A DNA stretch of 64,000 bases from Chitinispirillaceae bacterium (GTDB lineage: Bacteria > Fibrobacterota > Chitinivibrionia > Chitinivibrionales > Chitinispirillaceae). Of this stretch, positions 1-8,599 are shown one piece after another (position 1 is the stretch's first letter; each line of letters starts with the position of its first letter). The position numbers and the translations under genes are program-made. The notes beneath the pieces were generated by a model. It did not search any database. It saw only the letters and a list, made by a program, of their open reading frames with translations, and had not been told where the DNA came from. The stretch lies in assembly GCA_016929415.1 (NCBI GenBank), contig JAFGIW010000172.1:1-64000 (forward strand). The letters run 5' to 3'.

Positions 1-2
1 GA

Positions 3-119
3 GAGGATGCCCGCGGAAATTCCGCCGGGTCGGGCCTCTATATCGTACAACTCACGGTGATCGATTCCCGCGGCAAGGTCACAAAACAGTTCGACCGCCG
101 GGTGACGTGGATCCGGTAG
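3..119 (+). CDS. C-terminal end of a secreted protein with sorting-type tail (partial)
   Basis: This is the last 38 codons of a gene that begins before the window. The reading frame ends with a TAG at 117-119. The peptide (GLYIVQLTVIDSRGK... ending in FDRRVTWIR) is nearly the same as the end of the 2525-residue protein at 556-8133 (GLYIVRLTVVDSRGR... FDRRVTWMR). It is therefore the tail of a tandem paralogue. The fold is the FlgD-like, beta-rich C-terminal domain seen on secreted proteins of Fibrobacterota and Bacteroidota, where such tails often serve as sorting signals. Only the tail is visible, so the function of the whole protein is unknown. Confidence 0.8.
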   Translation, partial: EDARGNSAGSGLYIVQLTVIDSRGKVTKQFDRRVTWIR

Positions 120-143
120 ACGCCATGCCATGGCGTCTACCGG
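113..143. repeat. Perfect palindrome over the stop codon (copy 1)
   Basis: Arms CCGGTAGACGCCATG (113-127) and CATGGCGTCTACCGG (129-143) pair perfectly around a single C. The stop codon lies in the left arm. No T-run follows, so it is not a classic intrinsic terminator. The related palindrome at 8128-8160 has two extra base pairs, inserted symmetrically in both arms. Confidence 0.8.
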
Positions 144-555
144 AAATCGCGGACAGGGAGCCCTCACGCCCCTTTCAAGACACGATTGGAAAGGTTATCT
201 GAAAAACGCAGTTCTTCTTTACGTCAACGCCCCCGGCGGTTGCCACACCGTTACGTCGCCCGCGGGGGACGGTCGGGTGGAATAGTGCGCAGGGGGGGGC
301 TTGTCGGCGGGCGGTAAAGGGGTAATTCATTTCCTCCTTTCCCTTTTCCAAAGGCCCGATCCGCCTTCCGCATCCTTTGAAAAACACTTCCACGCCGGCG
401 TCCATCCGCAATCCATTTAACGAATTAAACGCATCGCTGATTGAAGATCACTAATTTTGAATTGTTATCCACAACGGAAACCTATATAATTAACAAGGAA
501 TATATCTTAAAAGAAATAACGGTGAAAAATGAATAATAGAATGGGCAGAATGTAA
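120..555. other. Intergenic region before the giant secreted protein
   Basis: It holds the palindrome at 113-143, the rest of direct-repeat copy 1 (to about 275), an AT-rich stretch from about 420 and a good promoter at 462-490. I see no supported gene. A short minus-strand reading frame at 175-411 has no recognisable content and lies in the duplicated flank. Confidence 0.6.
462..490 (+). promoter_or_regulatory. Sigma-70-type promoter for the giant secreted protein
   Basis: A -35 box TTGTTA (462-467), a 17-bp spacer and a perfect -10 box TATAAT (485-490) lie in an AT-rich stretch. Transcription would start near 497, about 60 nt before the start codon at 556. Confidence 0.5.
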
Positions 556-3500
556 ATGATCTTTATCAATAGATGGAAGTGGTCCGGTTTTTTTCCGATT
601 CAACTCCTTATCGTGCTGTTATCAGGGCGCGCGGCGTTATCAGACGATTATTCCGCGTGGAGCTATTCGAAAAAAATCACCCTCAATACGACAGGCAGCG
701 GCGCAAATGTTACTGAAAACAAGTTTAATTTTCCATTGCTGATACGCCTCAATCCCGGAACGTTCAGCCATTTCTCACAAACCAAATCAGGAGGTGCGGA
801 CATCCGTTTCTCGAAAACCGACGGCACCACCCCCCTGCCCTATCAGATCGAGCGATGGGTCGATAATGGCGACAACGATACCGCGGAGATCTGGGTTAGG
901 ATCGATACGGTTTACGGAAGCAACTCCACGCAGGGCCTTATTATGTATTGGGGGAACGCGTACGCTGCCGACAGTTCGGACAGCGCAGTTGTCTTCTCGT
1001 CAACGAACGGTTTCATGGCCACGTATCATCTGGCAGGTAACCTTAACGATGCCACGGGCCACGGCTATAACGGTACAAATTCGGGGGGGTCGATGGACAC
1101 TGCATCCGGAATTATAGGCAGGGCGCGTGCCTTTAACGGTTCTACACAATACTTTCAAGCCGGCATTCTTCCCGACCGGCCTAGCGGCGCCATTTCGTTT
1201 TGGTTCAGACCTAACGCACCGTTTAATTCCTCCTCTTCCACAACCTGGGGAATCTGGGGAAAAACGGAAAGCGGCAGTATGAATGCCAATTTAAGCTTAC
1301 GGGGGAGTGATTTTCAACTTGGTGACGGATCTGTCGGCGCAATCCAGACCAAGATTGAGAACTCCGACGCCAGCGCCTATATTTCAAGCGTTACCAACTC
1401 TTTCAATGCGGGCACCTGGTATCACGTGGCATGGGTCTGGGGAAGCAATGCTGATTCGCTGTTTCTTAACGGCGTAGCGGATTCCGGAAATTCAAGCTAC
1501 AAAACAATAGCCGGCAATGTCAACGACGAGATCGGCCGCGCTTATTATGATGAAGGAAACATTTCCGGCGGCGGACCGCGTTATTTCAACGGCACCCTCG
1601 ACGAATTCCGTATTGACTATTATCAGCGCACCGCCAGCTGGGTCAAGCTCAATTACGAGAATCAGAAGCCTGGCCAGAAGCTCGTTGTCTACCCCGCCTC
1701 GTACACCTGGGACAACTCGACAGCCTCCGGCATCCAGACCGGCGGCGGCACCTGGGGAACCGACAACTACTGGTCGCTCACCGGCGACGACGGAAGGGTG
1801 CTGTTCCCCTGGCCGGGAGCGGGAAGTTCCGCGCGATTCGCCGGAAGCGACGTCAACAAAACCATAACGGTAAGCGGTACGCAATATGTCGACAGTCTCA
1901 CCTTCAGCAACAGCGGTTATACGTTAAGCAGCGGAACGATCAATTTTGGTACGAAAAGCGGGATTTATATTGCATCGACAAAATCAGCCACCATATCGGC
2001 CGTAATTGCCGGAACCGGCGGCTTGTCGAAAGCAGGAACCGGCACACTGATTCTCACCGCGGCAAACAGCTATTCCGGCGGAACGACCGTCGGCGCAGGG
2101 ACACTGCAGCTGGGAAACGGCGGAGCTGCCGGCAGTATCACCGGCGATGTGGTGAACTCCGGTACGCTCATCGTCAACAGGATGGGAACGCTCTCGTACA
2201 GCGGAGCGATAAGCGGGACGGGCGCCCTCACAAAGTCCGGCACCGGCACACTGATCCTGACCGGAAACAATACCTTTTCGGGTGCGACGACCATAGGCGC
2301 CGGGACGTTGCAGGTCGGCAACGGAGCCGCAACGGGAGCGGTCACGGGCGACATCGCCAACAACGAAGCGTTGATCATCAACCGTTCAGGTACGCTCACC
2401 TACGGAGGAGTGATCAGCGGCAGCGGGACGGTTGCAAGCAATGGCCCGGGAACGCTCGTCCTGACCGGGAACAACACCGATACCGGAGCGATAACCGTCA
2501 GTTCCGTCAGCACGCTGCAGATCGGCAACGGCGGCGCCTCCGGCGCAGTTGCGGGAAATATCACCAACAACGGCGTGCTTATTGTCAACCGATCGGGAAC
2601 GCTTACCTACGGAAGGGCGATCAGCGGAACCGGCACCTTGACGAAATCCGGTACCGGAACACTGCTTCTTACGGGAAGCAATACCTATTCCGGCGCAACG
2701 ACCGTAAGTACCGGCACCCTGCAGATCGGCGACGGCGCAAGCGGCAGTGTTGCAAGCGATATTCTCAATAACAGCGCGCTTGTCGTCAACCGGACCGGAA
2801 CGCTTACCTACAGCGGCGTCATCAGCGGAACCGGAACCCTTGCGAAATCCGGAACCGGTACGCTGATTTTAACCGGAAGCAATACCTTAACCGGTGCAAC
2901 GACGGTCAGTGCGGGCGCCCTTCAGATCGGAAGCGGCGGCAACGGCGGCAGTTTCGCCGGCGACATCACCGACAATGCCGCGGTAATTATCAACCGGACG
3001 GGGACGCTCACCTATGGCGGAGCGATAAGCGGGAGCGGCACGCTGACCAAATCGGGAAACGGGACTTTGATACTTACCGGTGCAAATACCTTTTCCGGCG
3101 TGACAACCGTCAGCGGCGGAACCGTGCAGATAGGTTCGGGAGGCACTTCAGGAAGCATTTCCGGCGACATCGCCGACAACGGCTCACTCATCTTCAACCG
3201 CTCCGACGCCTTCACGTACGGGGGCGGCATAGGCGGAACCGGTTCGGTCACCATTGCGGGCACAGGTACGTTGACGCTGTCGGGGGCGCATACGTATACC
3301 GGCGCGACAACCATTTCAGGCGGCACGCTCCTTGTCGACGGTTCGACTGCCGCGGGAAGCGCCATCACGGTCGCTTCAGGCGCCACCCTCGGCGGTACCG
3401 GCGCCTGCGGCGGCACGGTAACGGTAAACGGCGGTACGATCGCTCCGGGAGCTTCAGGCCCGGGAAAACTGACCGCCGGAGCGCTGAGGCTCGACAGCGT

Positions 3501-6500
3501 ATCGATTATCAGCTTCGATCTCGGCACCCAGAGCGATACGATTGCCGTTGCCGGAAACCTGACGCTCGACGGCACGGTCAACTTCGCTTCGGGAACCGGT
3601 TTCGCAACCGGTACCTACCGTCTAATAACTTTTACCGGTACCTTGACGGACAGCACCCTGAACGTCGGTTCGGGGCCCGCAGGAATCGATTTCACGCTGC
3701 AGACCGGCAGCAACTATATCGATGTCGTCGCATCCATGGGCCTTATTCAGACCGAACCGCGGGACACCATGGTTATCGCGGGAAACGGAGCGTCGTTCTC
3801 AGTGACCGCGGACGGTACGGGCACCCTGCATTACAAATGGCTGCGCTACCACCTCGCGGGGCAACCGGACTCCGTGGGGAATTCGACTTCTCTTTCGATC
3901 GACACCGTTTCAGCAGGCGACAACGGTCTTATCTTCCGCTGCGTAGTCCGCGACGATAACGGTTCGGACACTTCACGGGCGGCTGTTCTGACGGTGATCG
4001 ATACGCCGCGTATTGCAACGCAACCGCACGATACCACGGTGCCGTATGGTGAAAACGCCGTATTCTCGCTTTTGGTAACCGACACGTCATCGGTTACCTA
4101 TGCCTGGAAAAAAACCGACAGTTCGACCGTACTCGGCACCGGCGCCTCGTTGACCGTCACTTCAACCACCTTTGCCGACAGCGGCAGCAGCTTCTTCTGC
4201 GAAGTCACCAACATGGTCGCATCGGTTAACAGCGACACCGTCGTACTGCGAGTCGACCATATTCCCCCCGCGATCACGAAGCAGCCGGTTTCCGATACAA
4301 TCCTGATCGGCGAAAATGCGCTCTTCACCGTGACGGCCACGGGAAACGCCGCTCCCGCATATTCATGGCGGAAGGTCGGCGGTGCCGATCCGGTCGGCGC
4401 CGGCGCCTCCCTTTCGATAACGTCTGCATCATTCGCCGATTCGGGCCTGTACTATTGCATTATCAGCAATCCCGGGGGTGCCGTTACCTCCGATACGGTC
4501 CGGCTGCTCATCGGTCATTTCGCTCCTTACGGCGCGAATGTCCTCCCCGATACGTTGACCGTGTTGGTCGGGAGCGTCGCGCGGTTCTCGATCACGGCCG
4601 GCGGAACGGAACCGTTCACCTATAACTGGTACAAGGTGCGGGGAACCGCCGATTCATTGCTTTCCGTCAATGACGACACCCTGCTGTTCGGCGCGACGGC
4701 ATTCGCCGACAGCGGCGACTATTACTGCATTGTCGGCAACCCCGGCGGCACGTTCACGAGCGATACGGTCCATCTTGCCGTCGGACACACGAAACCAATC
4801 GCGGCTTTTTCGTTTACGCCGAAGAACGGACAGGCACCGCTTTCGGTCGCCTTTACCGACGCATCAACCGGCGCCGTCACTTCCCGGCTCTGGAGATTCG
4901 GCGACAACGGCACCGACACGGCAGCAAGCCCCACGCATACCTATACCGATACCGGCCTTTATACCGTCATGCTGATCGTCACCGGTCCCGGCGGTACGGA
5001 TTCCCTGGTGAAACACGATTCCCTGTTCGCCTATGCCGAAGGCGCCAACCCGGTCCGCATGAGCGCACGCTTTCTTACCGGCGCCGACGTCGAGGTCACG
5101 CTTACCGGTATCAACGATATCGATACGTTTCCACCCTCGCCGGAATGCGATTCGATGGGCGTCTGGTACAAGCCGCATGCACTTCCCGCCGGCAGCGCCG
5201 ACGGTACGTTGATCGTCAGGTACCGACGTTCAGCGTTCAAGGGAACCGGGATGGTCGACACCCTTACACTCCCGGCCGCCGATTCACTCTACGGCCTGAT
5301 GAGCGGTCTTTACTGGCATGATGGTTCAATCTCCGGCTTTTCAGCCGCAAACGGCTGCATGGTGCTGCTGCGCGATACAACGGTGCCTCAAAACCCGCTT
5401 TCTCTCACCGCAACGGCGGCAACCGCTTCCAGCATCCGTCTCTCATGGAATAAAATCACCGATGCCTCGATAAGCAAGGTTCGTATCTGGTATGGAAAAT
5501 CGATAATCGATACGGGGCTTTTCACACCGCACAGCGGTTTCGATTCACTGGTGATCACCCCCGCCGACACTGCGGCCGTTATTACCGGCCTCTCCTCCGA
5601 TACCACCTACTATTTCGGCATACAGGTGGCAAAAGGGACACACTGGTCAATCATCACCGATAAATCCCGTACCAGCTGCAGAACTCCCGCAACGGGCATC
5701 GATACGGTCAATACGATCGTCATCGACACGCTCTATTTCGATTCGCTTACGGGTTCGATCAGAATTTCCTGGTGTATCGACACGGCATCGGTAAAAAAAG
5801 GCGTGGAAATAGGAATCTCGTACGGCCTTACACAGTTCCCGACCAGCGCCGACGGCTGTTACACGGTTTATGCGTTCTCACGCTGTACCGATACCCTCGT
5901 ACGGCTGAACGAGACGGTCCGATTCGATACGCTCTACTACGTCGCGCTCTGGTTCCGTACACCGAACGGGACATGGCTTGCCCCGACCATCGATTCACGG
6001 AAAACCGTGCATATCGGAAGGCCGTTCCGGCAGTCCGTCACCTTTTTCGATCCCGGTGCGGAAAAGGACACAGTCTTCGGGTTCAACGACGCGATTCTTC
6101 TCTGGAAAGACAGCACCTATACCGACAAGGTGACCGTCAACGATACCCTCGAGGTCGTACGGTTTGATACGTTGCCGCAAGGAATGATTGTTGTGGGAAC
6201 TCCTTTCCTGTTTAAAAAAGGCGATCCGGTCCTCCCCTTCCATGTCGGCATCCGCATCGACTCTCTTCCCGGCGGCGCATCATTGAAGGAGGTGCGCATT
6301 TACAGCGACAGCGCCGGCAGCTACAGCGTGCACTATGAAACGGTCGTCGATTCCGTTCACGGCATCGTCTCGATCAAAACCGCCGACCTGCGACGGTCGT
6401 TTATCGCAATGATCGATACGATGCCGCCGAAGGTCACGATTTTCAGCGATACGGCGTCGGTTGTTTACAGTACCGCGAATCTCAAAGACAGCCTTCGTAT

Positions 6501-8133
6501 TGACGACAACATCGCCAATGTCCAATGGAAATACTATTACAGCAGGGGTGATGATGTGCCGCAGCAACGCGTCTATGGCGAAACGCGCTCCACAAGCACC
6601 GGCTTTTCACTGATCATTTCGGAGAAAATTCAGATGATCAGTTCCGAATCGGGTCTCCGTTCCTTCCTTGTGATCAGCGACGGCGCCCATCTTGACACGA
6701 TCAATTTATCCCGCTCCGTCTTCCGTTACGAATCGGACAAGCTGACTACCGAAGAGGGCGTCTGGACGCCGGTCTACCCTACCGCAGTGCTTAACAATAA
6801 GGATGCATATCAGATTGTTGCACAACTGTCACCACAGCAGGATATGGCAGAATACGACCGTCGCTATATGCGTTTTTACCGCTGGGTGGCGTACGAAGGG
6901 AACAGTAATGAACCCGAAAAATGGATCGAATATAATCAGGACAAAAGCGATATACGTTCTCTTTTCACCCTTGAACCGGGAAGGATGGTCTGGCTCAAGA
7001 CACGCGGCAATATGCCGTTTCATCTCGATTCTGGCTATACGCTCTCCCTCAAGAATACCTTTACCGTCGATCTTCCTCCGCAGCAGTGGACCGATTTCGG
7101 AATGCCGTACCGTTTCGGCGTACGGATGGAAGAGATACTTTCGTCAAGCGGCAGTGATGGCGAGTCGGTACAGGTCTATCAATGGGAAAGGGACTCTTCG
7201 TCACATATTTACTACCTTGAACCTCTGTATGTACCGGGAATGTCCGGCGAGGACGACCGTTCCAGGATTGTGGAGTATCTGCCCCGGGGCGGCTACAGTT
7301 TCTACAACAATTCTTCGAAAAGAATAACGTTGCGTATACCCCCCATTCTGCCCGCCATGGGAAAGAAACTGAGTAAAACCACTGAGAAAAACTCTCCGTC
7401 ATGGAGTACGAAGTTTGTCGCGGAGTCGGACAACGGGACGGAGTTCCCCGCCGTTTATTTCGGCTATGCGCCGGGCATAAAGAAGAGCGCCTATCCGCTT
7501 CCTCCCTCGTTTTCAGCACTCCGCCTGTCGGTATTCGACCGCAGAACAGCAGTGCGCTACGGCCACCATATCGGTGACGACGCGAAGGGGGGGCTGGTTA
7601 AAGAGCTTATGATCAGCAACGATGCCGACACCGCGCGGACGATACGCTACCATCTTGAACATGCGGGAGCCTTCCCGGAAAACTATTCCGCCTGCTGTTT
7701 CGACGCTGCCGTAAAAAAGCTCGATGCCGGCGGGACCGCCACCATTGCCCCTAAGTCAATTGCTTCGCGCTGGATCATCACCGGGGATGCGGCATACCGT
7801 GAGAATTTCCTTTCAACGATGTTGTCGCTGCGGTTTGCTCTTCATGCGCTTTACCCCAATCCCGCCCGCTCCTCGGTCAACATCCGGTACACCGTACCCT
7901 TCGGCGCACGGGAGCGCATCAGGATAGGAATCTACAATGTCCTGGGAAAACGGGTATGGGAAAAAAGAATCGATGGCCTGCTTGCCGAGGGTTCCCATAT
8001 CGTCACCTGGAACGGACGGGATATACACGGCAGTTCGGCCGGCTCGGGACTCTACATTGTGCGTCTCACGGTGGTCGATTCCCGCGGCAGGATCACAAAA
8101 CGGTTCGACCGCCGGGTGACGTGGATGCGGTAG
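556..8133 (+). CDS. Giant secreted multidomain repeat protein with sorting-type C-terminus
   Basis: A 2525-residue exported protein with no recognised enzyme domain, probably an adhesin, surface or matrix protein. Visible order: signal peptide (about 1-28); DUF2341-like domain (about 30-160); LamG/concanavalin-like domain (about 165-380); seven glycine-rich autotransporter-type beta-strand repeats (about 480-930), each with a core like GTGTLILTGNNTFSGATT; four Ig-like domains (about 1060-1410) with paired Cys and DSGxYYC motifs; one PKD domain (about 1410-1495); a fibronectin-III-like domain (about 1610-1710); a long beta-rich region; and a FlgD-like sorting tail (about 2430-2525, starting LYPNPARSS). 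The start has only a weak ribosome site, but upstream ATGs run into stops. It is a tandem paralogue of the protein ending at 119. No beta-barrel is seen, so it is not a true autotransporter. The function is not established. Confidence 0.85.
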   Translation: MIFINRWKWSGFFPIQLLIVLLSGRAALSDDYSAWSYSKKITLNTTGSGANVTENKFNFPLLIRLNPGTFSHFSQTKSGGADIRFSKTDGTTPLPYQIERWVDNGDNDTAEIWVRIDTVYGSNSTQGLIMYWGNAYAADSSDSAVVFSSTNGFMATYHLAGNLNDATGHGYNGTNSGGSMDTASGIIGRARAFNGSTQYFQAGILPDRPSGAISFWFRPNAPFNSSSSTTWGIWGKTESGSMNANLSLRGSDFQLGDGSVGAIQTKIENSDASAYISSVTNSFNAGTWYHVAWVWGSNADSLFLNGVADSGNSSYKTIAGNVNDEIGRAYYDEGNISGGGPRYFNGTLDEFRIDYYQRTASWVKLNYENQKPGQKLVVYPASYTWDNSTASGIQTGGGTWGTDNYWSLTGDDGRVLFPWPGAGSSARFAGSDVNKTITVSGTQYVDSLTFSNSGYTLSSGTINFGTKSGIYIASTKSATISAVIAGTGGLSKAGTGTLILTAANSYSGGTTVGAGTLQLGNGGAAGSITGDVVNSGTLIVNRMGTLSYSGAISGTGALTKSGTGTLILTGNNTFSGATTIGAGTLQVGNGAATGAVTGDIANNEALIINRSGTLTYGGVISGSGTVASNGPGTLVLTGNNTDTGAITVSSVSTLQIGNGGASGAVAGNITNNGVLIVNRSGTLTYGRAISGTGTLTKSGTGTLLLTGSNTYSGATTVSTGTLQIGDGASGSVASDILNNSALVVNRTGTLTYSGVISGTGTLAKSGTGTLILTGSNTLTGATTVSAGALQIGSGGNGGSFAGDITDNAAVIINRTGTLTYGGAISGSGTLTKSGNGTLILTGANTFSGVTTVSGGTVQIGSGGTSGSISGDIADNGSLIFNRSDAFTYGGGIGGTGSVTIAGTGTLTLSGAHTYTGATTISGGTLLVDGSTAAGSAITVASGATLGGTGACGGTVTVNGGTIAPGASGPGKLTAGALRLDSVSIISFDLGTQSDTIAVAGNLTLDGTVNFASGTGFATGTYRLITFTGTLTDSTLNVGSGPAGIDFTLQTGSNYIDVVASMGLIQTEPRDTMVIAGNGASFSVTADGTGTLHYKWLRYHLAGQPDSVGNSTSLSIDTVSAGDNGLIFRCVVRDDNGSDTSRAAVLTVIDTPRIATQPHDTTVPYGENAVFSLLVTDTSSVTYAWKKTDSSTVLGTGASLTVTSTTFADSGSSFFCEVTNMVASVNSDTVVLRVDHIPPAITKQPVSDTILIGENALFTVTATGNAAPAYSWRKVGGADPVGAGASLSITSASFADSGLYYCIISNPGGAVTSDTVRLLIGHFAPYGANVLPDTLTVLVGSVARFSITAGGTEPFTYNWYKVRGTADSLLSVNDDTLLFGATAFADSGDYYCIVGNPGGTFTSDTVHLAVGHTKPIAAFSFTPKNGQAPLSVAFTDASTGAVTSRLWRFGDNGTDTAASPTHTYTDTGLYTVMLIVTGPGGTDSLVKHDSLFAYAEGANPVRMSARFLTGADVEVTLTGINDIDTFPPSPECDSMGVWYKPHALPAGSADGTLIVRYRRSAFKGTGMVDTLTLPAADSLYGLMSGLYWHDGSISGFSAANGCMVLLRDTTVPQNPLSLTATAATASSIRLSWNKITDASISKVRIWYGKSIIDTGLFTPHSGFDSLVITPADTAAVITGLSSDTTYYFGIQVAKGTHWSIITDKSRTSCRTPATGIDTVNTIVIDTLYFDSLTGSIRISWCIDTASVKKGVEIGISYGLTQFPTSADGCYTVYAFSRCTDTLVRLNETVRFDTLYYVALWFRTPNGTWLAPTIDSRKTVHIGRPFRQSVTFFDPGAEKDTVFGFNDAILLWKDSTYTDKVTVNDTLEVVRFDTLPQGMIVVGTPFLFKKGDPVLPFHVGIRIDSLPGGASLKEVRIYSDSAGSYSVHYETVVDSVHGIVSIKTADLRRSFIAMIDTMPPKVTIFSDTASVVYSTANLKDSLRIDDNIANVQWKYYYSRGDDVPQQRVYGETRSTSTGFSLIISEKIQMISSESGLRSFLVISDGAHLDTINLSRSVFRYESDKLTTEEGVWTPVYPTAVLNNKDAYQIVAQLSPQQDMAEYDRRYMRFYRWVAYEGNSNEPEKWIEYNQDKSDIRSLFTLEPGRMVWLKTRGNMPFHLDSGYTLSLKNTFTVDLPPQQWTDFGMPYRFGVRMEEILSSSGSDGESVQVYQWERDSSSHIYYLEPLYVPGMSGEDDRSRIVEYLPRGGYSFYNNSSKRITLRIPPILPAMGKKLSKTTEKNSPSWSTKFVAESDNGTEFPAVYFGYAPGIKKSAYPLPPSFSALRLSVFDRRTAVRYGHHIGDDAKGGLVKELMISNDADTARTIRYHLEHAGAFPENYSACCFDAAVKKLDAGGTATIAPKSIASRWIITGDAAYRENFLSTMLSLRFALHALYPNPARSSVNIRYTVPFGARERIRIGIYNVLGKRVWEKRIDGLLAEGSHIVTWNGRDIHGSSAGSGLYIVRLTVVDSRGRITKRFDRRVTWMR

Positions 8134-8295
8134 AGACGCCATGCCATGGCGTCTCTACCGGAAATTGCGGACAGGGGGCCCTCACGCCCCTTTCAAGACA
8201 CGATTGGAAAGGTTATCTGAAAAATACTGTTTTTCTTTACGTCAACGCCCTCCTGCGGTTGCCACACCGTCACGTTCCCCACGGGGGACGGTCGA
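8014..8295 (+). repeat. Direct repeat, copy 2 (partner 1-275)
   Basis: The last part of the giant protein gene and about 160 bp of its 3' flank match the first 275 bp of the window, including TTTCAAGACACGATTGGAAA and the ending GGGGGACGGTCG. Confidence 0.85.
8128..8160. repeat. Perfect palindrome over the stop codon (copy 2)
   Basis: Arms CGGTAGAGACGCCATG (8128-8143) and CATGGCGTCTCTACCG (8145-8160) flank one C. Compared with 113-143, each arm carries an extra GA/TC pair, so the copies differ by a symmetric, pairing-preserving change. No T-run follows. Confidence 0.8.
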
Positions 8296-8599
8296 ATGAC
8301 GAAACGGTCAGGGGGCAATGAAGGCGAGAGGCAAAGACGACATCAGATACTCTTTAGTACTGCCATGGAATTAAAGAGACGCACCGCCGTGCATCTCTAT
8401 AAACCGGAAGGTGGCGGGGCGGCAGCGACGCAGCACCGAAGCTGGGCGGCGGCAGGTAAGAAACACTATTCATCCCCTGCCTGACCGGTTGAATCTCCAT
8501 CCCCTGCCGGTTGAATCCCCTCCCGTAAAAAAAGTATATTTCAACTCATTTTCTTTTCAATTTTGACACACTTTTTTCATCTACTATAGAGGAGTAATT
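8134..8599. other. Intergenic region before pyruvate:ferredoxin oxidoreductase
   Basis: It holds the palindrome at 8128-8160, the rest of direct-repeat copy 2, a second small hairpin at 8375-8398 and a T-rich stretch before the next gene. A TTGACA at 8563-8568 with TATAGA at 8585-8590 resembles a promoter, but that -10 box would overlap the ribosome site GAGGAG. The true promoter is unclear. I see no gene here. Confidence 0.5.
8375..8398. repeat. Small inverted repeat of the AGAGACG type
   Basis: AGAGACGCAC (8375-8384) and GTGCATCTCT (8389-8398) pair with one mismatch around CGCC. The outer AGAGACG/TCTCT matches the palindromes at 8128-8160 and 28511-28532, suggesting a dispersed palindrome family. 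Confidence 0.5.

Larger units (their letters stand above)
1..275 (+). repeat. Direct repeat, copy 1 (partner about 8014-8295)
   Basis: The gene end and about 150 bp of 3' flank recur after the next gene. Both copies share the coding tail, a palindrome over the stop codon, the stretch beginning GGACAGGGAGCC and the line TTTCAAGACACGATTGGAAA, up to a shared GGGGGACGGTCG. Identity is high but imperfect, with scattered substitutions and short indels. This points to an old tandem duplication of gene plus 3' flank. Nothing in the non-coding part looks like a gene. Confidence 0.85.

Noticed and set aside
8563-8590. TTGACA/TATAGA promoter directly before nifJ
   Set aside because: With this -10 box the transcript would start at about 8597 and lack the ribosome site GAGGAG. 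The match may be chance.
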